Source: Ichthyophis bannanicus
Taxonomy: Eukaryota > Chordata > Amphibia > Gymnophiona > Ichthyophiidae
Direction of reading: 5' to 3'
Assembly: GCA_033557465.1 (NCBI GenBank)
Contig: CM066037.1
Coordinates: 206,211,156 to 206,275,155, forward strand
Length of the DNA: 64,000 bases
Positions 1 to 11,559 of this stretch are shown one piece after another. Position numbers and translations under genes: made by a program. A model generated the notes under the pieces. The model was not told where the DNA came from and searched no databases. It worked only from the letters and a program-made list of their open reading frames with translations. Positions within the stretch are counted from its first letter, which is position 1. Each line of letters starts with the position of its first letter.

Positions 1-216
1 GCGGAAATATTTCTTTACGGAAAGAGTGGGGGATCCGTGGAATAGTCTCCCAGTGGAGGTGGTAGAGATGAGGACAGTATCTGAATTCAAAATAGCATGG
101 GACAACACAGAGGATCTCTAAAGGAAAAAAGGGGACTGTTGTAGTTGATATGGAAGGACAGACTAGATAGGCCATGTGGTCTTTTTCTCTCGCCATATTT
201 CTATGTTTATATGTTT
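1..216 (+). mobile_element. CR1 LINE 3' end (family a)
   Basis: This stretch matches positions 40158-40374 of the long CR1 copy in this window almost base for base, with a few substitutions and small indels. It covers the last RT-C-terminal codons and the 3' UTR. It ends in a degenerate repeat of the octamer TTTCTATG, the CR1-type 3' end. The 5' part lies outside the window. On the right it abuts L1 sequence in the opposite orientation, so it probably inserted into that L1. Confidence 0.85.
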
Positions 217-2245
217 ACTCCCTTAATGTATTTATTCTCACGTACCTTTTGCGCTAAGGGTTCCATGGCTAATACCAAAAGTAGTGGTAAAAGAGGGCAT
301 CCTTGACGACTACCTTTAAAGGGCTTAAAGGCCTTTGAATACCCTCCATTCACCTGCCAATGGTTTTTTTGTATAAAATATTTACCCACTTAAGGAAGTC
401 ACCTCCTATTCCCATACTCTGTGGAGTCTGCATTTAGAAGGGCCAATACACTTTGTCAAAGGCCTTCTTGGCATCTATCGCTAGTAGTATCATATCTTCT
501 TTCTCTTTCTTACTTTTCCAAATTAGATTGAGGACTTTACGGATATTGTCGGATGCCTGCCTGCCAGGTATATATCCCGATTGGTTTGGATGTACTAATT
601 TAGGCATCACTCTAAGCAGCCTGTTTGCCAGGACTGTTGTGAATAACTTTAGGTCTGACCCTAAGTGTGAAATCTGGCGATATGAGCCACATTGCGAGGG
701 ATTTCCCTTCTTTGAGTAGTATCGTGATCCCCGCCAGTCACTTAGTTTCCGGCATCTCTTCTTGCTCTGTAAAAGAGTTATACATTTGGGTCATGGATTC
801 CGCTATCACTTCCCCGAATGCTTTGTAGAACTTGTTAGAAAAACCCATCCAATCCTGGGGCTTTACTGGATGGAATACCCTAATCACCTCTAAAACTTCT
901 TGCACTTCAATTGGCTGGGATAGCATTAATCTCTCAGATTCTGAGAGTTGGGTTTTCCCCTAAATACCGTTCTATTTGTGCTATGGGAGCCTCTGTCTCG
1001 GGAGTGTATAATTCCTTATAATATTCCACAAAGCATTCACTAATTGCCTCGTTCCCCCCCAAGTATGTCACCTTTTTTATCTTTAATCTTCAAAATCTGG
1101 TTTTTATGTTGACGTTTTTTTTTATTGATGGCCAGCATCCGACTAGCTTTATTACAAAATTCAAAACTATGTTGTTGCATCATTTCCAGTGCCTGCTTAG
1201 TTTCTTCCAGCTGAATTTTTTGTAACCCATGATACTCTTTACCCAGTTTTTTAATTCCCTCCCTGTCCAGTTTTTCCCTGTTTATGTTGATCCTCCAAAT
1301 CCTTTAGCTCCTTTCATCTGCGGGTAATTTCATAATCTTTTTGTTTCTTTTTATATGCCCCTGTTGAAATCAATTCTCCCCATATTACCGCTTTGAGTCC
1401 TTCCCATAAAAGACCCAGTGAGCATACCCCAATATCATTAAGTTCTAAATATTCCCTAATGTCCTTTATTATCTGGTGTGTGGTTCCTCTGTCTTCTAGT
1501 AATGAGTTAAGGCACCACCTTCTACTGCTTCTATTTTCCCCTATCCCCTTAAGTATTCCCCAAACTAGAGCATGGTTTGTCCAGACCAGTTCCCCAATTC
1601 CACTGTCTTTTGCCTTTCCACACAGCATCTTGCCTATCCAGAGCATATCTATACGTGAGTAGGATTCATGTGCTGCTGAGTAGAAGGAAGAGTTCCACTT
1701 CATTCCGTTCAACGTCCTCCATGGATCAACTACCTCCATATCCGCCATTAGTTCCTTCATGGCCCGCCTGGCTTTCCCTGAGGACGTACTCGTCCCTCTA
1801 GATGTATCTGTGTGTGGTTCCAGTACCAGGTTAAAGTCACCCCCTGCTATGATGCGGCCTTCTGTAAATTCTAATATGGGCTCTTTTAACTGCCTATAAA
1901 ACCCTCTCTGGTCAATGTTGGGTTCATATATATTTATAAGGGTGCATTTTTTCCCTTCCATAATTATTTTAACCATCAAGTATCTCCCTTTTATATCCCT
2001 TTTGACTTTCCCTTTGAAATTGAATTCTCTCGGACACCAGAATTGCGACCCCCTTTTTTCTTTTCAATTCTATTTGAGACAAAATATCTATTTGGAAATC
2101 GTGGGCTATTCACTAGCTTTTCATATAGCTTTTCATATATAAAGCTTATTTCACAGCCCAACTTTTCTAGCTCTTTAAACATTAATTGACGTTTTTTTTG
2201 GAGCATTCAAACCCTTTACATTCAGAGTTGCTATGTTAAGTTCCC
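217..2245 (-). pseudogene. L1 ORF2 (endonuclease and RT), decayed
   Basis: Read on the minus strand this is an L1 ORF2 in broken frames. Near 2240-2213 the N-terminus reads LNIATLNVKGL, the usual start of the L1 endonuclease. At 1979-1314 a 221-codon frame carries the endonuclease core (GGDFNLVLEP, then SRIDMLWIGK) and the endonuclease-RT linker. RT pieces follow at 926-738 (DWMGFSNKFYKAFGE) and 389-207 (SRQGCPLLPLLLVLAMEPLA). Several frameshifts and stops separate these parts, so the copy is dead. The 3' third is missing or lies beyond the CR1 fragment at the window edge. It acts, when intact, in target-primed reverse transcription; here it is only a fossil in a host intron. Confidence 0.88.
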
Positions 2246-2700
2246 CCGTTATAACTAAGTCTCCCCTTCCATAGTTCCTCTGTGCTGGTCACCACTTCAC
2301 CCTCCACTCCTCTTTTCTCCTCTCTTCCCCACACCCCCCTCCCACCATCCCCCCTTCCTGACTACCCACTCCCCTCTTCACTTCTCTCAAGTCTATAGAG
2401 ATGTGTTGTCACAGCCCGTTTTTTTTTCCAGTTTCAAACCTTCCTACCTCTGCATATAACAAGTTACCACATCCTCTCGCACTTTCCTCCATCAGTGCCA
2501 TAAATCTTTCAGACCCCACCTATTCAACACTCTTGTCATTCTTTTGTCTTCCTCTCCCTCCAATCTCCCCCCTTTTACCCTTTATGATTACCCCCTTTTC
2601 TTTTTTTTTTACATAGACTTTATCTCCTTCTCCCCTCTTATTCTTAAAACTTATCAGGGGCATGCCTCATTGTAACCAACAGAAAAGAAAAACATATAAC
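2246..2700 (-). mobile_element. L1 inter-ORF region
   Basis: Pyrimidine-rich on the + strand (purine-rich on the element strand), lying between L1 ORF1 and ORF2. No open frame of note. Its position and composition fit the spacer of the L1 copy that spans about 217-3770. Confidence 0.6.
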
Positions 2701-3745
2701 CAGTCTATCTTTTAATTTTCATTCTCTCTTCCCATTGTCTTCTTCTGCTTGTGTAGCCTTTTTTCCCCTCCAGAAATGTGGGACAACCCCATGCTTCGCT
2801 TGCTTTCAGAAGATCTCGTCTTGGCCTGTCCCTCTTCTCCACTGGAAAGTCGCAACCATCCTGCCATCTGCATTGCTTTGATAGCTATCTCTGGGGATCT
2901 TGCTGTTATAGATATCCCCTCAATTGTAAATTGTAATCCTGCTGGGAAAATCCATCGATAGCGCACCTGTTCCTCCCTGAGATGCTATGCGACTGCACGG
3001 AAGGCCCTGCGTTTTTGTAAGGTGATTAATGATAAATCTCCAGAAATTTCAATATCCTGCCCCTTGTAATTGATCTTCCCTTTTTTGCATACTTCAGTTA
3101 GAATAGTCTCCTTGGAGGAAAACTCATGAAGACAGGGAACAGTGTCCCTCGTCTCCCCTCTCGGCATGGCCCTAGCGCTCGGTGTGCTTTTTCAATTTTA
3201 AAGCACATTTCTGTCTCTGATATTCCTGCGGCGTGTACAACCGCTCGGCATATGCTCTCCGTTATTTTTTTTGCAGGCAGTCTTATCCTCAGCCTCTGGG
3301 AGCCCCCTTATATGCAAGTTTGCTCTTCTGGACCTGTTTTCTAGGTCCTCGACTTTAGAGAGGAGCTCTTCATGCATACTTTGAAATCTGCTGTTTTCCT
3401 ATGATACGGTTTGTAACTGGTTGGTGCATTCTTCCATCCTGGTTTCTGTATCTTCCACTCATTGTCCCAATTCATTTAAATCTTGCACCTCCTGAAATGT
3501 CCTGATGTAGGGTGGAGAACCAACCTTTTTAAGTCCTCTCTCAACTGTTGCCCTTCACTGGTTGTTTCTGTGCGGGTCTCCACTGTTTGACGCTTCATTT
3601 CTTTATTGTTTGTAGTGATCACTGCCATTTTAGCTTTCCCTGTTGCGGCTTCACTCCCATTTTTAAAAGTGAAAGCTTTGAGGTCTGGGGTTGCGTTCCT
3701 CATCGCCATCCATGGGGGGGGGGGGGGGTTCTGATTATGGCACAC
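2700..3745 (-). pseudogene. L1 ORF1 (RNA-binding protein), decayed
   Basis: Minus-strand L1 ORF1. The N-terminal part (3745-3476) is an 89-codon frame containing MRNATPDLKAFTFKNGSEAA. A middle part, probably the coiled coil, follows at about 3450-3180, and the C-terminal domain reads at about 2966-2712 with RYRWIFPAGLQFTIEG. Frameshifts break it into at least three pieces. In the family ORF1p binds the L1 RNA as a trimer. It lies directly upstream of ORF2 on the same strand, in normal L1 order, so 217-3770 is one nearly full-length insertion. An oddity is the long G run at about 3714-3728. Identification rests on the C-terminal domain and on context. Confidence 0.75.
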
Positions 3746-4199
3746 TCTTTGTTTACCTCTTTTGTTCTCTTACTGTGCTTTTATGTAGGTAAGTGCTTTC
3801 ACCTGGCCATGGAGCTGTATGCTTATGCTGCCATACCAGCGGTGACATCACTTCCCCCTCCTAAAACTTGGAATTTTAATATGAACAAATGCCAAGTAAA
3901 ACCATTGTACTAAGGGATAGCACAGTCAGCATATAAACACATACAAATTGGAAGAAGTGATGTCATGAGTAGCTGGTGGCGGTCTAGTCTTTAGGCTCCC
4001 GTTGGAGTGCTACTAAAAGAGCAATTATAAGTGTACTTCATTTGAGTTTGTAGCCTGGAGTCCTGGCTGAAAGTTAGAGAAAGTGGTGTGATGTCAGAAA
4101 GCATATGGAGAAATTTAAATCCTCTTATGTGAGTAAGGATTGGGTGCAGTATGGCCATCAGCAAGTGAATTGGAGGAAGAGCAGTAGCATGCTGAGAAA

Positions 4200-4960
4200 C
4201 CTTGCACCCATGCATACATATGGCATTGGCTACAGGACCTGTGACGAGACTTGTCCTCAGTAAAAGCCGAAGTAAGATATGCTATGGCAGCTATACAGCA
4301 AGACATCCAAGATCTGGGACAGCAGATTGAAGAGGTAGAACAGCACATGAACAGACAAGCAGAGGCAGCCACAGAAATGCATGGGATGGTAAGCTTCCTG
4401 CAGAAGGAGCATGAAGTACTAAGGATAAGATAGAGGACCTTGAGAATAGGTCACATCAGTGCAATATTTGTGTCAGGGGTGTGCCACAGACTGAAAAGTC
4501 TAAAAAAAAAATTGGCACAGTGATCGAGGACATATGCAGTTTTCTTTTGCATGTGGGTGGTGGGGAAGGCCCAGTGCAGGAAGTGGGCCCAGAGCACATG
4601 CAACATCCATTGCAGGCCTTCCCTGGTAATAAACCCCAGGATATAGTGGCCTGTCTCTCACGGTATGGTACAAGGAGGCAATTATGAAAGCGGTGAGCAA
4701 AAGAGACAGTTTTAAATGAGATAATTGTGACATTGAGATACCAGGACTTAGCGTCAGTGACCTTACAGTGGAGATAGGAGCTCAAGGAAGTGACCAGCTA
4801 CTTGATAAAGGAGCAAATCCAATATAGATGTCTGTTTCCCTTTAGTCTACAGTTTGAAATTAATGGTGTCACCAAAAGAGGGCATATAGCAGATGACATG
4901 GCGTGAGATGAGCAGGAAACCTAATTTGCTGCAGGGTAAGCCATCGGGACCTGCTTATGG
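4200..4960 (+). pseudogene. L1 ORF1 fragment (second L1 family)
   Basis: Plus-strand fragment of a different L1 ORF1. Residues at 4251-4433 form a coiled coil (AIQQDIQDLGQQIEEVEQHM). After one frameshift the typical junction into the RNA-binding domain follows: EDLENRSHQCNICVRGVPQ, then TVIEDICSFLLHVGG. The C-terminal part decays into stops by about 4960. No ORF2 follows, so this is a truncated fossil on the opposite strand to the L1 at 217-3770. The flanks at 3770-4200 and 4960-5294 show nothing else I can name. Confidence 0.75.
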
Positions 4961-5599
4961 GAAGCATCTGTTGGAGCAACCACACTGGCAGCACATACTG
5001 GCTAAGGGACAGTGGCTTCATTGACTTTCTAAAGAAGGTAACAAAGTTGCTAGCCTGGAAGTGCTGGAGAAGGAAAAATGAGGAGCAGCCTAAGCAAAGA
5101 CTTTAATGTGGACAGTTAAGAGCTGGATTAGAGAAGGGTGGATGATGCTGTAAAAATGATTATGATGAAGGGCGAGGCGGGGTAACATGATATAGCATAA
5201 AAAAAGAAGTTAAAATTGGTTTTGATATGAGTGCATGTATGATTGAAAACATGGGAGCGATGCTTGGATAAAGTGGGACTGCTTGGACCAATTGCACTAG
5301 GACAGGGGTCGGCAACCCGCGGCTCCGGAGCCGCATGCGGCTCTTTCTCACCTTTGCCGCGGCTCCGGAGCACACTGCCCGCCCGGTGACAGGCAATAGT
5401 GTTGTAAGATGTATTTAAACGTGGCGTTATGGGCTCCCTCCATGTCAGCTCCCTCCCTTCTTCTGCAGCCGCGCCTCTAAAGGAAGTTTTGGAGGCGGGA
5501 CAATGCTGCACGGAGCCCGTCAAGACAGGAAGGGCTCCGAGATGATTTTAAAAGCACAGCCGCGGTTCCCTAAGAGGCAGGGAGCCGCGGCTGCAGAAG

Positions 5600-6110
5600 A
5601 AGGGAGGGAGCTGACATGGAGGGAGGGAGCAGATATGGATGGATGAAGGGAGGGGGGCTGACATGGAGGGAGGGAGCTGATATGGATGGAGGGAGGTGGG
5701 CTGACATGGAGGGAGGGGGGCTGACAGGGATGGATGGAGGGAGGGGGGCTGACATGGAGGGAGGGAGCTGATATGGATGGAGGGAGGGGGGCTGCCATGG
5801 AGGGAGGGAGGGGGCTGACATGGAGGGAGGGAGCTGATATGGATGGAGGGAGGGGGGCTGACATGGAGGGATGGAGGGGGCTGACATGGAGGGAGGGAGC
5901 TGATATGGATGGAGGGAGGGGGGCTGACATGGAGGGATGGAGGGGGCTGACATGGAGGGAGGGAGCTGATATGGATGGAGGGAGGGGGGATGAAATGGAG
6001 GGATGGAGGGGGATAACATGGAGGGATTGGGGAGGCGGCGGGCTGACATGGAGGGAGGGAGCTTCCTGGATGGCGGGCGGGCGGGGGCTGACATGGAGGG
6101 ATGGAGCACT
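5600..6110. repeat. Minisatellite inside the hAT element
   Basis: Tandem array of units built on GCTGACATGGAGGGAGGGAG and GCTGATATGGATGGAGGGAG. These combine into a higher-order unit of about 70-75 bp repeated roughly six times, with minor variants. The strong purine bias on the + strand creates long proline-rich open frames on the minus strand (for example 6136-5570); these are by-products of the repeat, not genes. Confidence 0.95.
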
Positions 6111-6560
6111 GGTAATGGGGTTGAGGGGACTAGCACTGGAAATGAGCTGATTAGGGGAGGCTAGGACTGGTAATGAGCTGATGGGGGGTAGGACTGGTAT
6201 TGGGCTGATTAGGGGAGGCTAGCACTGGTAATGGGGTTGAGGGGGGATTAGCACTGGAAGCGAGCTGATTGGGGGGCTTTGACTGGGCATGGGCTGATTG
6301 TGGGGAGGGGAGGATAGAGCTGCTGGCCCTTGAAGATAACTGGGGGCTAAGGCTACAAATGGGCTGATATGAGGGGATGGGAGAATGGAACTGGATCGGA
6401 GAGGGGCTGCCATGGTATTTGTACTAGAAGGGACTGGTCAGTGGGGAAGGAGGGGGACTGGAAGGAAATGGACACCAGTGGCAATCATGGGAATGCAAGT
6501 TGACATTGGAAGGTACTGGGAGTGAGAGACTGGAAAGGGGCTGATATTGGGGAGGGTTAC
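6110..6560. repeat. Second, more degenerate repeat block in the hAT element
   Basis: Diverged repeats built on GGGCTGATT and GGACTGG/TAGCACTGGTAATG, about 40-60 bp per unit, directly following the minisatellite. It looks like an older, decayed array from the same starting unit. Confidence 0.75.
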
Positions 6561-7261
6561 TGGGACTGGAAATAGGCTGATGGAAAGAAGTGAAGAAAAC
6601 GAAAGAAGAGATAAGAAATGGCAGATGGACCATAGACCACAGAAAGAGAGCTAAGAGAAGACAGGAAAGCAGAAGCCTCAGATCGGGACCAGCATGATCA
6701 AAGAATAAATTGGTCAGACAACAAAGGTAGAAAAAATAATTTTATTTCATATTAGTGATTTGACTACAAAATCATCATAATTTTGAAATCAAATATTGTT
6801 ACTTGTTGTTGTGATATTTTCTGGCGTATTTTTTTTGGTGTGCGAAGGAAGAGGGGTAGTCTTATACGGCGAGTATAGGCCAAACACCTATATTTTAACA
6901 GGAAAAGTAGGGGGTCGTATATAGCATTAAGGTAAGAAACAATATATGCAGTGTTAGATTTGTTTTAAATGTCGCAATGGTTTTGCGGCTCCCAGTTTTT
7001 TTTTTCCCTTCGGAAACGGGTCCAAGTGGCTCTTTATGTCTTAAAGGTTGCAGACCCCTGCACTAGGAGATGGAAGTTCAGCAGGCACTCACTTGGGGTC
7101 ACTCCTTGATTGTGAGGCAGGCAGTTGAGAATTCTGCCAATTTCAGTGGGGAAAGGAGGCCTTAAGAAAAGTGAGAAGGTTCTGAGGGTAGAAGGTGATC
7201 CACTACGGCTTCTGGGCTGCGAGTGGAAATGTTGAAAGAACATAAGATATGCCATACTGGG

Positions 7262-7556
7262 GGGGAGGAGTACCTAGTGGTTGGGGCAAGGTACTTCAGG
7301 CCGGAAGGTCAGGGGTTCAAATCCCACTAGAGGACAGCAACCTTGGGCCGGAAGGACTGGGGTTTCTAGTCCCACAGATGCTCCTTGTGGTCTTGGGCAA
7401 GCCACTTAACCCTCCATAGCCCATGTTCCCTGTAAGTATTAGTGTATGTGTCTCATATCCCCGCGTGTTAAATGTATCCCCCAATTGTGTTGTGACCGCT
7501 TTGATTGAAGGATAAGGCGGTATACAAAAACTGTCTAAATAAAAATAATTAAATAA
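7262..7556 (+). mobile_element. tRNA-derived SINE with L2-type tail
   Basis: A SINE inserted into the CR1 at 7232-11560, with a perfect 8-bp target duplication ATACTGGG (7254-7261 and 7557-7564). The head has tRNA-like A-box and B-box sequence (CCTAGTGGTT, then GGTTCAAATCCC). The tail (GTGTTAAATGTATCCCCCAA to GGCGGTATACAAAAACTG, then AAATAAATA) also occurs at 12820-12918. Sister copies: 34971-35252 (-) and about 59625-59895 (+). Confidence 0.9.
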
Positions 7557-7690
7557 ATACTGGGTCAGACCAAGGTCCATCACTGTTTCCAGCAGTGGCC
7601 AATCTAGGTCATAAGTACCTAGCAGTCTCCCCAAAAGACACAGGTTCCTCAGTGCTTGTATTGGGTCAAGCAGTGATATCCTGGGTCCCT

Positions 7691-10548
7691 TTTAATAATA
7701 GTTTATGGACATTTCCTCCAGGAACTTGTCCAAACCTTTTTTAAACCCAGCTACACTAACAGCTTTTACTACATCCTCCAGTAACAAATTCCAGAGTTTG
7801 ATTACTCGTTGATTGAAAAAAAATGTTTTCTCTTATTGGTCTTAAATAGGTTACCCTGCAGCTTCGTTGCATGTCCCCTAGTCTTTTTATATTCTGATGA
7901 TGTAAACAATCGATCTATATTTAAGTTCCTCTATCATATCTCCCCTCAGCCGTCTTTTCCAGGTTGAAGAGCCCTAACCGTTTTAGCCTCTCTTCATAGG
8001 AGTATCCTTCCACCCCCTTTACCATTTTGGTGGCTCTTCTCTGTACCTTTTCTAATAATACTATATCCTTTTAAAGATATGGCAACCAGAATTGCACACA
8101 ATATTCAAGGTGCAGTCGCACCATGGAACGATACAGAGGCATTATAATATCCTTTGTTTTATTTTCCATTCCTTCCCTATGATACCTAGCATTCAATTTC
8201 CTCTCTTGGCCACCGCTGCACACTTGACGGAGGGTTTTAACATGTTATCCACGATGATGTCTAAATCTTTTTCCTGGGTGGTGGTTCCCAACGTGGAACC
8301 TTGCATTGTGTAACCATAGTATGGGTTGTTCTTTCCTAGGTGCATAACTTTGCACTTGTCCACATTAAATTTCATCTGCCATTTGGATACCCAGTCTTCC
8401 AATTTATCAAGATCCTCTTGCAATTTTCCACAATCCTCTTTGGTTTTAACAACTTTAAATAGTTTTGTGTCATCTGCAAGTTTCATAACCTCACTCGTTA
8501 TTCCCTTTTCCAGGTCATTTATGAATATGTCAAAAAAGCAGCGGACCCAGCACAGATCCTGGGGTACTCCACTATTGACCTGTTTCCATTGGGAAAACTG
8601 GCCATTTAGCCCTACCCTCTGCTTTCTATCTTTTAACCAGTTCCTTATCTACAATAGTACACTGCCTCCTATCCCATGACTTTTTAGTTTTGCCAAAAGT
8701 CTCTGATGAGGGACCTTGTCAAAGTCTTTCTGAAAGTCCATATACACTATATCAAATGACTCACCTTTGTCTACATGTTTATTCACACCTTCAAAAAGAC
8801 ATAACAGATTAGTAAGACATCATCTTCTTTGTCTAAAGCCATGTTGGCTGTCTCCCATTAAGTCATGACTATCTACATGTTGAGTTATTTTGTTCTTTAT
8901 GATAGTTTCTACCAGTTTTCCCGGTACTGACATCAGGCTCACCGGTGTGTAGTTTCCCGGATCACCCCTGGAATCCTTTTTAAAAACTGGCGTTACATTG
9001 GCGATCCTCCAATCTTCAGGTATTACAGATGATTTTAATGATAGTTCACAGATTACTAATAGCAGGTCTGCAGTCTCATATTTCAGTTCTTTCAACACCC
9101 TTCAATGTATACCATCCGGTCCAGGTGATTTGCTACTCTTCAGTTTATCAAATAGTTGTAATACATCTTCCCGGTGTATCGATATTTCTTTCAATTCTTC
9201 TGCAGTACCACCTTTAAATACCACTTCAGTCATGGCTAACATCCCTACATCTTCCTCAGTAAAGACCAAAGCAAAGAATTCATTCAGTCTCTCCGCTATG
9301 GTCTTGTCCCCTCTTATTGCCCTTTTTACCCCTCTATCATCTAATGGTCCAACTGACTCTCTTCACAGGTTTTCTGCTACAAGTGTACTTGAAAAAGTCT
9401 TTATTACACATTTTTGCTTCCACAGTAAGTTTCTTCTCAAATTCTCTCTTTGTCTGCCTTATCAATGCCTTGCATTTAACTTGCCAGGGCTTGTACGGTT
9501 TCCCGTTTTTGTCATTTGGCTTTTTTTTCCATTTCCCAAAAGATGCTTTTTTGGCAAGCCTCTCTGACCTCACCTTTAAACCATGCTGGCAGTTTTTTGG
9601 ACTTCCTTCCACTTTTCTTAAAGTGTGGTATACTGCTGGCCTGGGTTTCCAAAATAGTATTTTTAAACAATACCCAAGCTTGATGTAAGTCTTTAACCTT
9701 TGCAACTGCTCCTTTTAGTTTTTTCTTAACTATTTTCCTCATTTTATCATAGTCTCCCTTTTGAAAGTTAAAAGGTAGTACTGTGGATTTCCTTACCATC
9801 CCTCCTCCATTAATTAAATCAAATGAGATCATGCTATGATCACTATTGCAAAGTGGCCCTAACACCCTTATCTCTTGTACCAGATCTGGTGTTCCACTAA
9901 GGAATGTCCAAAATGGCTTCCCCTCTGTTCGGTTCATGAACCAGCTGCTCCAAGAAGCAGTCATTTATTTCATCTAGAAACTTTATCTTTCTAGCATGTC
10001 CTGCTGTGACACTGACCACGTCAATACCGGGGTAATTGAAATCACCCATTATTACTTTTCTGTAACTTTTGTTAGCTTCCCTAAAATTTTGAGCATTTCA
10101 TCATCCATTTGTTCATTCTGGCCAGGCGGTCGATAGTAAACCCCCACTGCCATAGCCTTCCCCTTTTTATATGGAATTTCAATCCATAGAGATTCTACAG
10201 CGAATTTTGTTTGTACGCAGGTATCACGGTGTCCCACTGGTTGTCCTCCTTCCACCATGTCTCTGAGATACTAATCATATCTAACTTCTCAATTAGTGCT
10301 ATATATTCTAACTCTCCCATCTTATTTTTTAGACTCCTAGCATTTGCATACAAGCATTTTAGAGACTGTATTTTATTTATATTAATCTGGTTATCTGTAG
10401 GCAGGTGTAGTTTGGAATCTTTAAGCTCTCTCTGCTCTGTACTCAAGGGCATTTGGGCTACCTTTGTCTTTATTGGAACCTCTCTACTGATGTGCCCTAA
10501 CTTCATTCTTTTGTTAGTATCCTTCAAGTATACATTGTTCCGAACCAT
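7691..10548 (-). pseudogene. CR1 ORF2 (endonuclease-reverse transcriptase), decayed
   Basis: Minus-strand CR1 ORF2. From 10548 downward the apurinic-type endonuclease starts (LYANARSLKNKMGELE, then ISETWW). Endonuclease and linker pieces follow at 10258-10052 and 9964-9512. RT motifs follow at 9098-8820 (VIPEDWRIANVTPVFKKDS, DSQHGFRQRR) and 8486-8193 (LADDTKLFKVV, then KFNVDKCKVMHLGKNN). The C-terminus (VVKAVSVAGFKKGLDKF type) ends at a stop near 7691. Frameshifts and stops separate the blocks, so it cannot make an active enzyme. When intact the protein nicks the target and copies the LINE RNA in the nucleus. Confidence 0.9.
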
Positions 10549-10586
10549 GCGCTCTTGGGCAACTGTCGGCTGTCCCCTATTATCTA

Positions 10587-11505
10587 GTTTAAAAGCTGCT
10601 CTATCTCCTTTTTAAAGGTTAATGCCAGCAGCCTGGTTCCATCCCGGTTAATGTGAAGCCCATCCCTTCAGAAGAGCCCCCTCCTTTCCCCAGAATGTTC
10701 CCCAGTTACTAACAAATTCAAACTCCTCATCCTTGCACCATATTCTCATCCATGCATTGAGACTCCAGACCTCTGCCTGCCTTTTGGGTTCTGTGCCTGG
10801 AACGGGAAGCATTTCGGAGAACACTACCCTGGAAGTTCTGGATTTCAACTTCCTACCTAAAAGCCTAAATTTAGCCTCCAGAACTTCCCTTCCACATTTT
10901 CCTATGTCATTGGTACCGACATGTACCGAGACAGCAGATTCCTCCCCAGCACTATCTAAGACCTTGTCTAGGTGGCGCGTGAGGTCTGCTACCTTTGCAC
11001 CAGCCAGGCATGTTACCAGGTGATCCTCATGTCCACCAGCCACCCAGCTATCTACATGCCTAATGATCGACTCACCAACTGTAATGGCTGTCCTAACCAT
11101 TCCGTCATGGGCACATGGCCCTGGAGAAACATCCTCTGTGCGAGAGGGTTTTACATGACCTGGAGGACAGGTCCTAGCTATAGGATCACTTCCTGCCACA
11201 CCAAGGTGATGCTCTCCTGTCACGTGACCTCTCTCCTCCATGGCAACAGGGATGCTGCCAGACTGGAGGTGGGATTTCAGGACTATATCCCTGTAGGTCT
11301 CCTCTATGTACCTCTCTGTCTTCCTTATTTCTTCCAAGACAGCTACTCTTGCCTCCAGAGATCGGACTCGTTCCCTGAGATCAAAGAGCTCCTTGCACCT
11401 TGTGCACACGTAAGACCCCTCACCAACTGGGAGAAAATCATACATGTGACACTCAATGCATAAGATTGGAAAGCCCCCATCTCGCTGCTGGACTACTGTC
11501 TGCAT
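10587..11505 (-). pseudogene. CR1 ORF1 with zinc-binding and esterase domains
   Basis: A 285-codon minus-strand frame (11505-10648) starts MQTVVQQRDGGF. A CxxC pair (CIECHMYDF, then YVCTRCKEL) suggests a zinc-binding N-terminus and is followed by a short coiled coil (LRERVRSLEARVAVLEEI). The C-terminal half is an SGNH-type esterase: GESIIRH holds the nucleophile serine position and VHVGTNDIGK is the GTND block. The final catalytic block DGLHINRDG is present but out of frame, so one frameshift near 10680 kills an otherwise well preserved protein that would end near 10587. An esterase in ORF1 is characteristic of the CR1 clade; its role in retrotransposition is uncertain. Confidence 0.88.
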
Positions 11506-11559
11506 CTTAGTTTTAAGGTTGTGTTTAGATATTTAAGTTCTTTATTTACTAAGAGTTGC

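Larger units (their letters stand above)
5303..7060. mobile_element. Non-autonomous hAT DNA transposon
   Basis: The left end CAGGGGTCGGCAAC and the right end GTTGCAGACCCCTG form terminal inverted repeats with 13 of 14 positions matching. They are flanked by a perfect 8-bp target duplication CACTAGGA (5295-5302 and 7061-7068), the hAT hallmark. Just inside the left end are nested palindromes around CGGCTCCGGAGCCG and GAGCCGCATGCGGCTC. No transposase frame is present. The centre is a large minisatellite. Similar CAGGGGTCGGCAACC ends are known from hAT families spread among vertebrates, but the exact family is not something I can assign. Confidence 0.92.

Noticed and set aside
5520..6150. Proline/serine-rich or glycine-rich open frames of 136-188 codons on both strands
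   Set aside because: They run through the minisatellite of the hAT element; openness follows from the repeat unit and no start context or domain supports a gene.
10195..11463. Plus-strand frames over the CR1 ORF1/ORF2 region
   Set aside because: Antisense shadows; the minus strand has the recognised domains.
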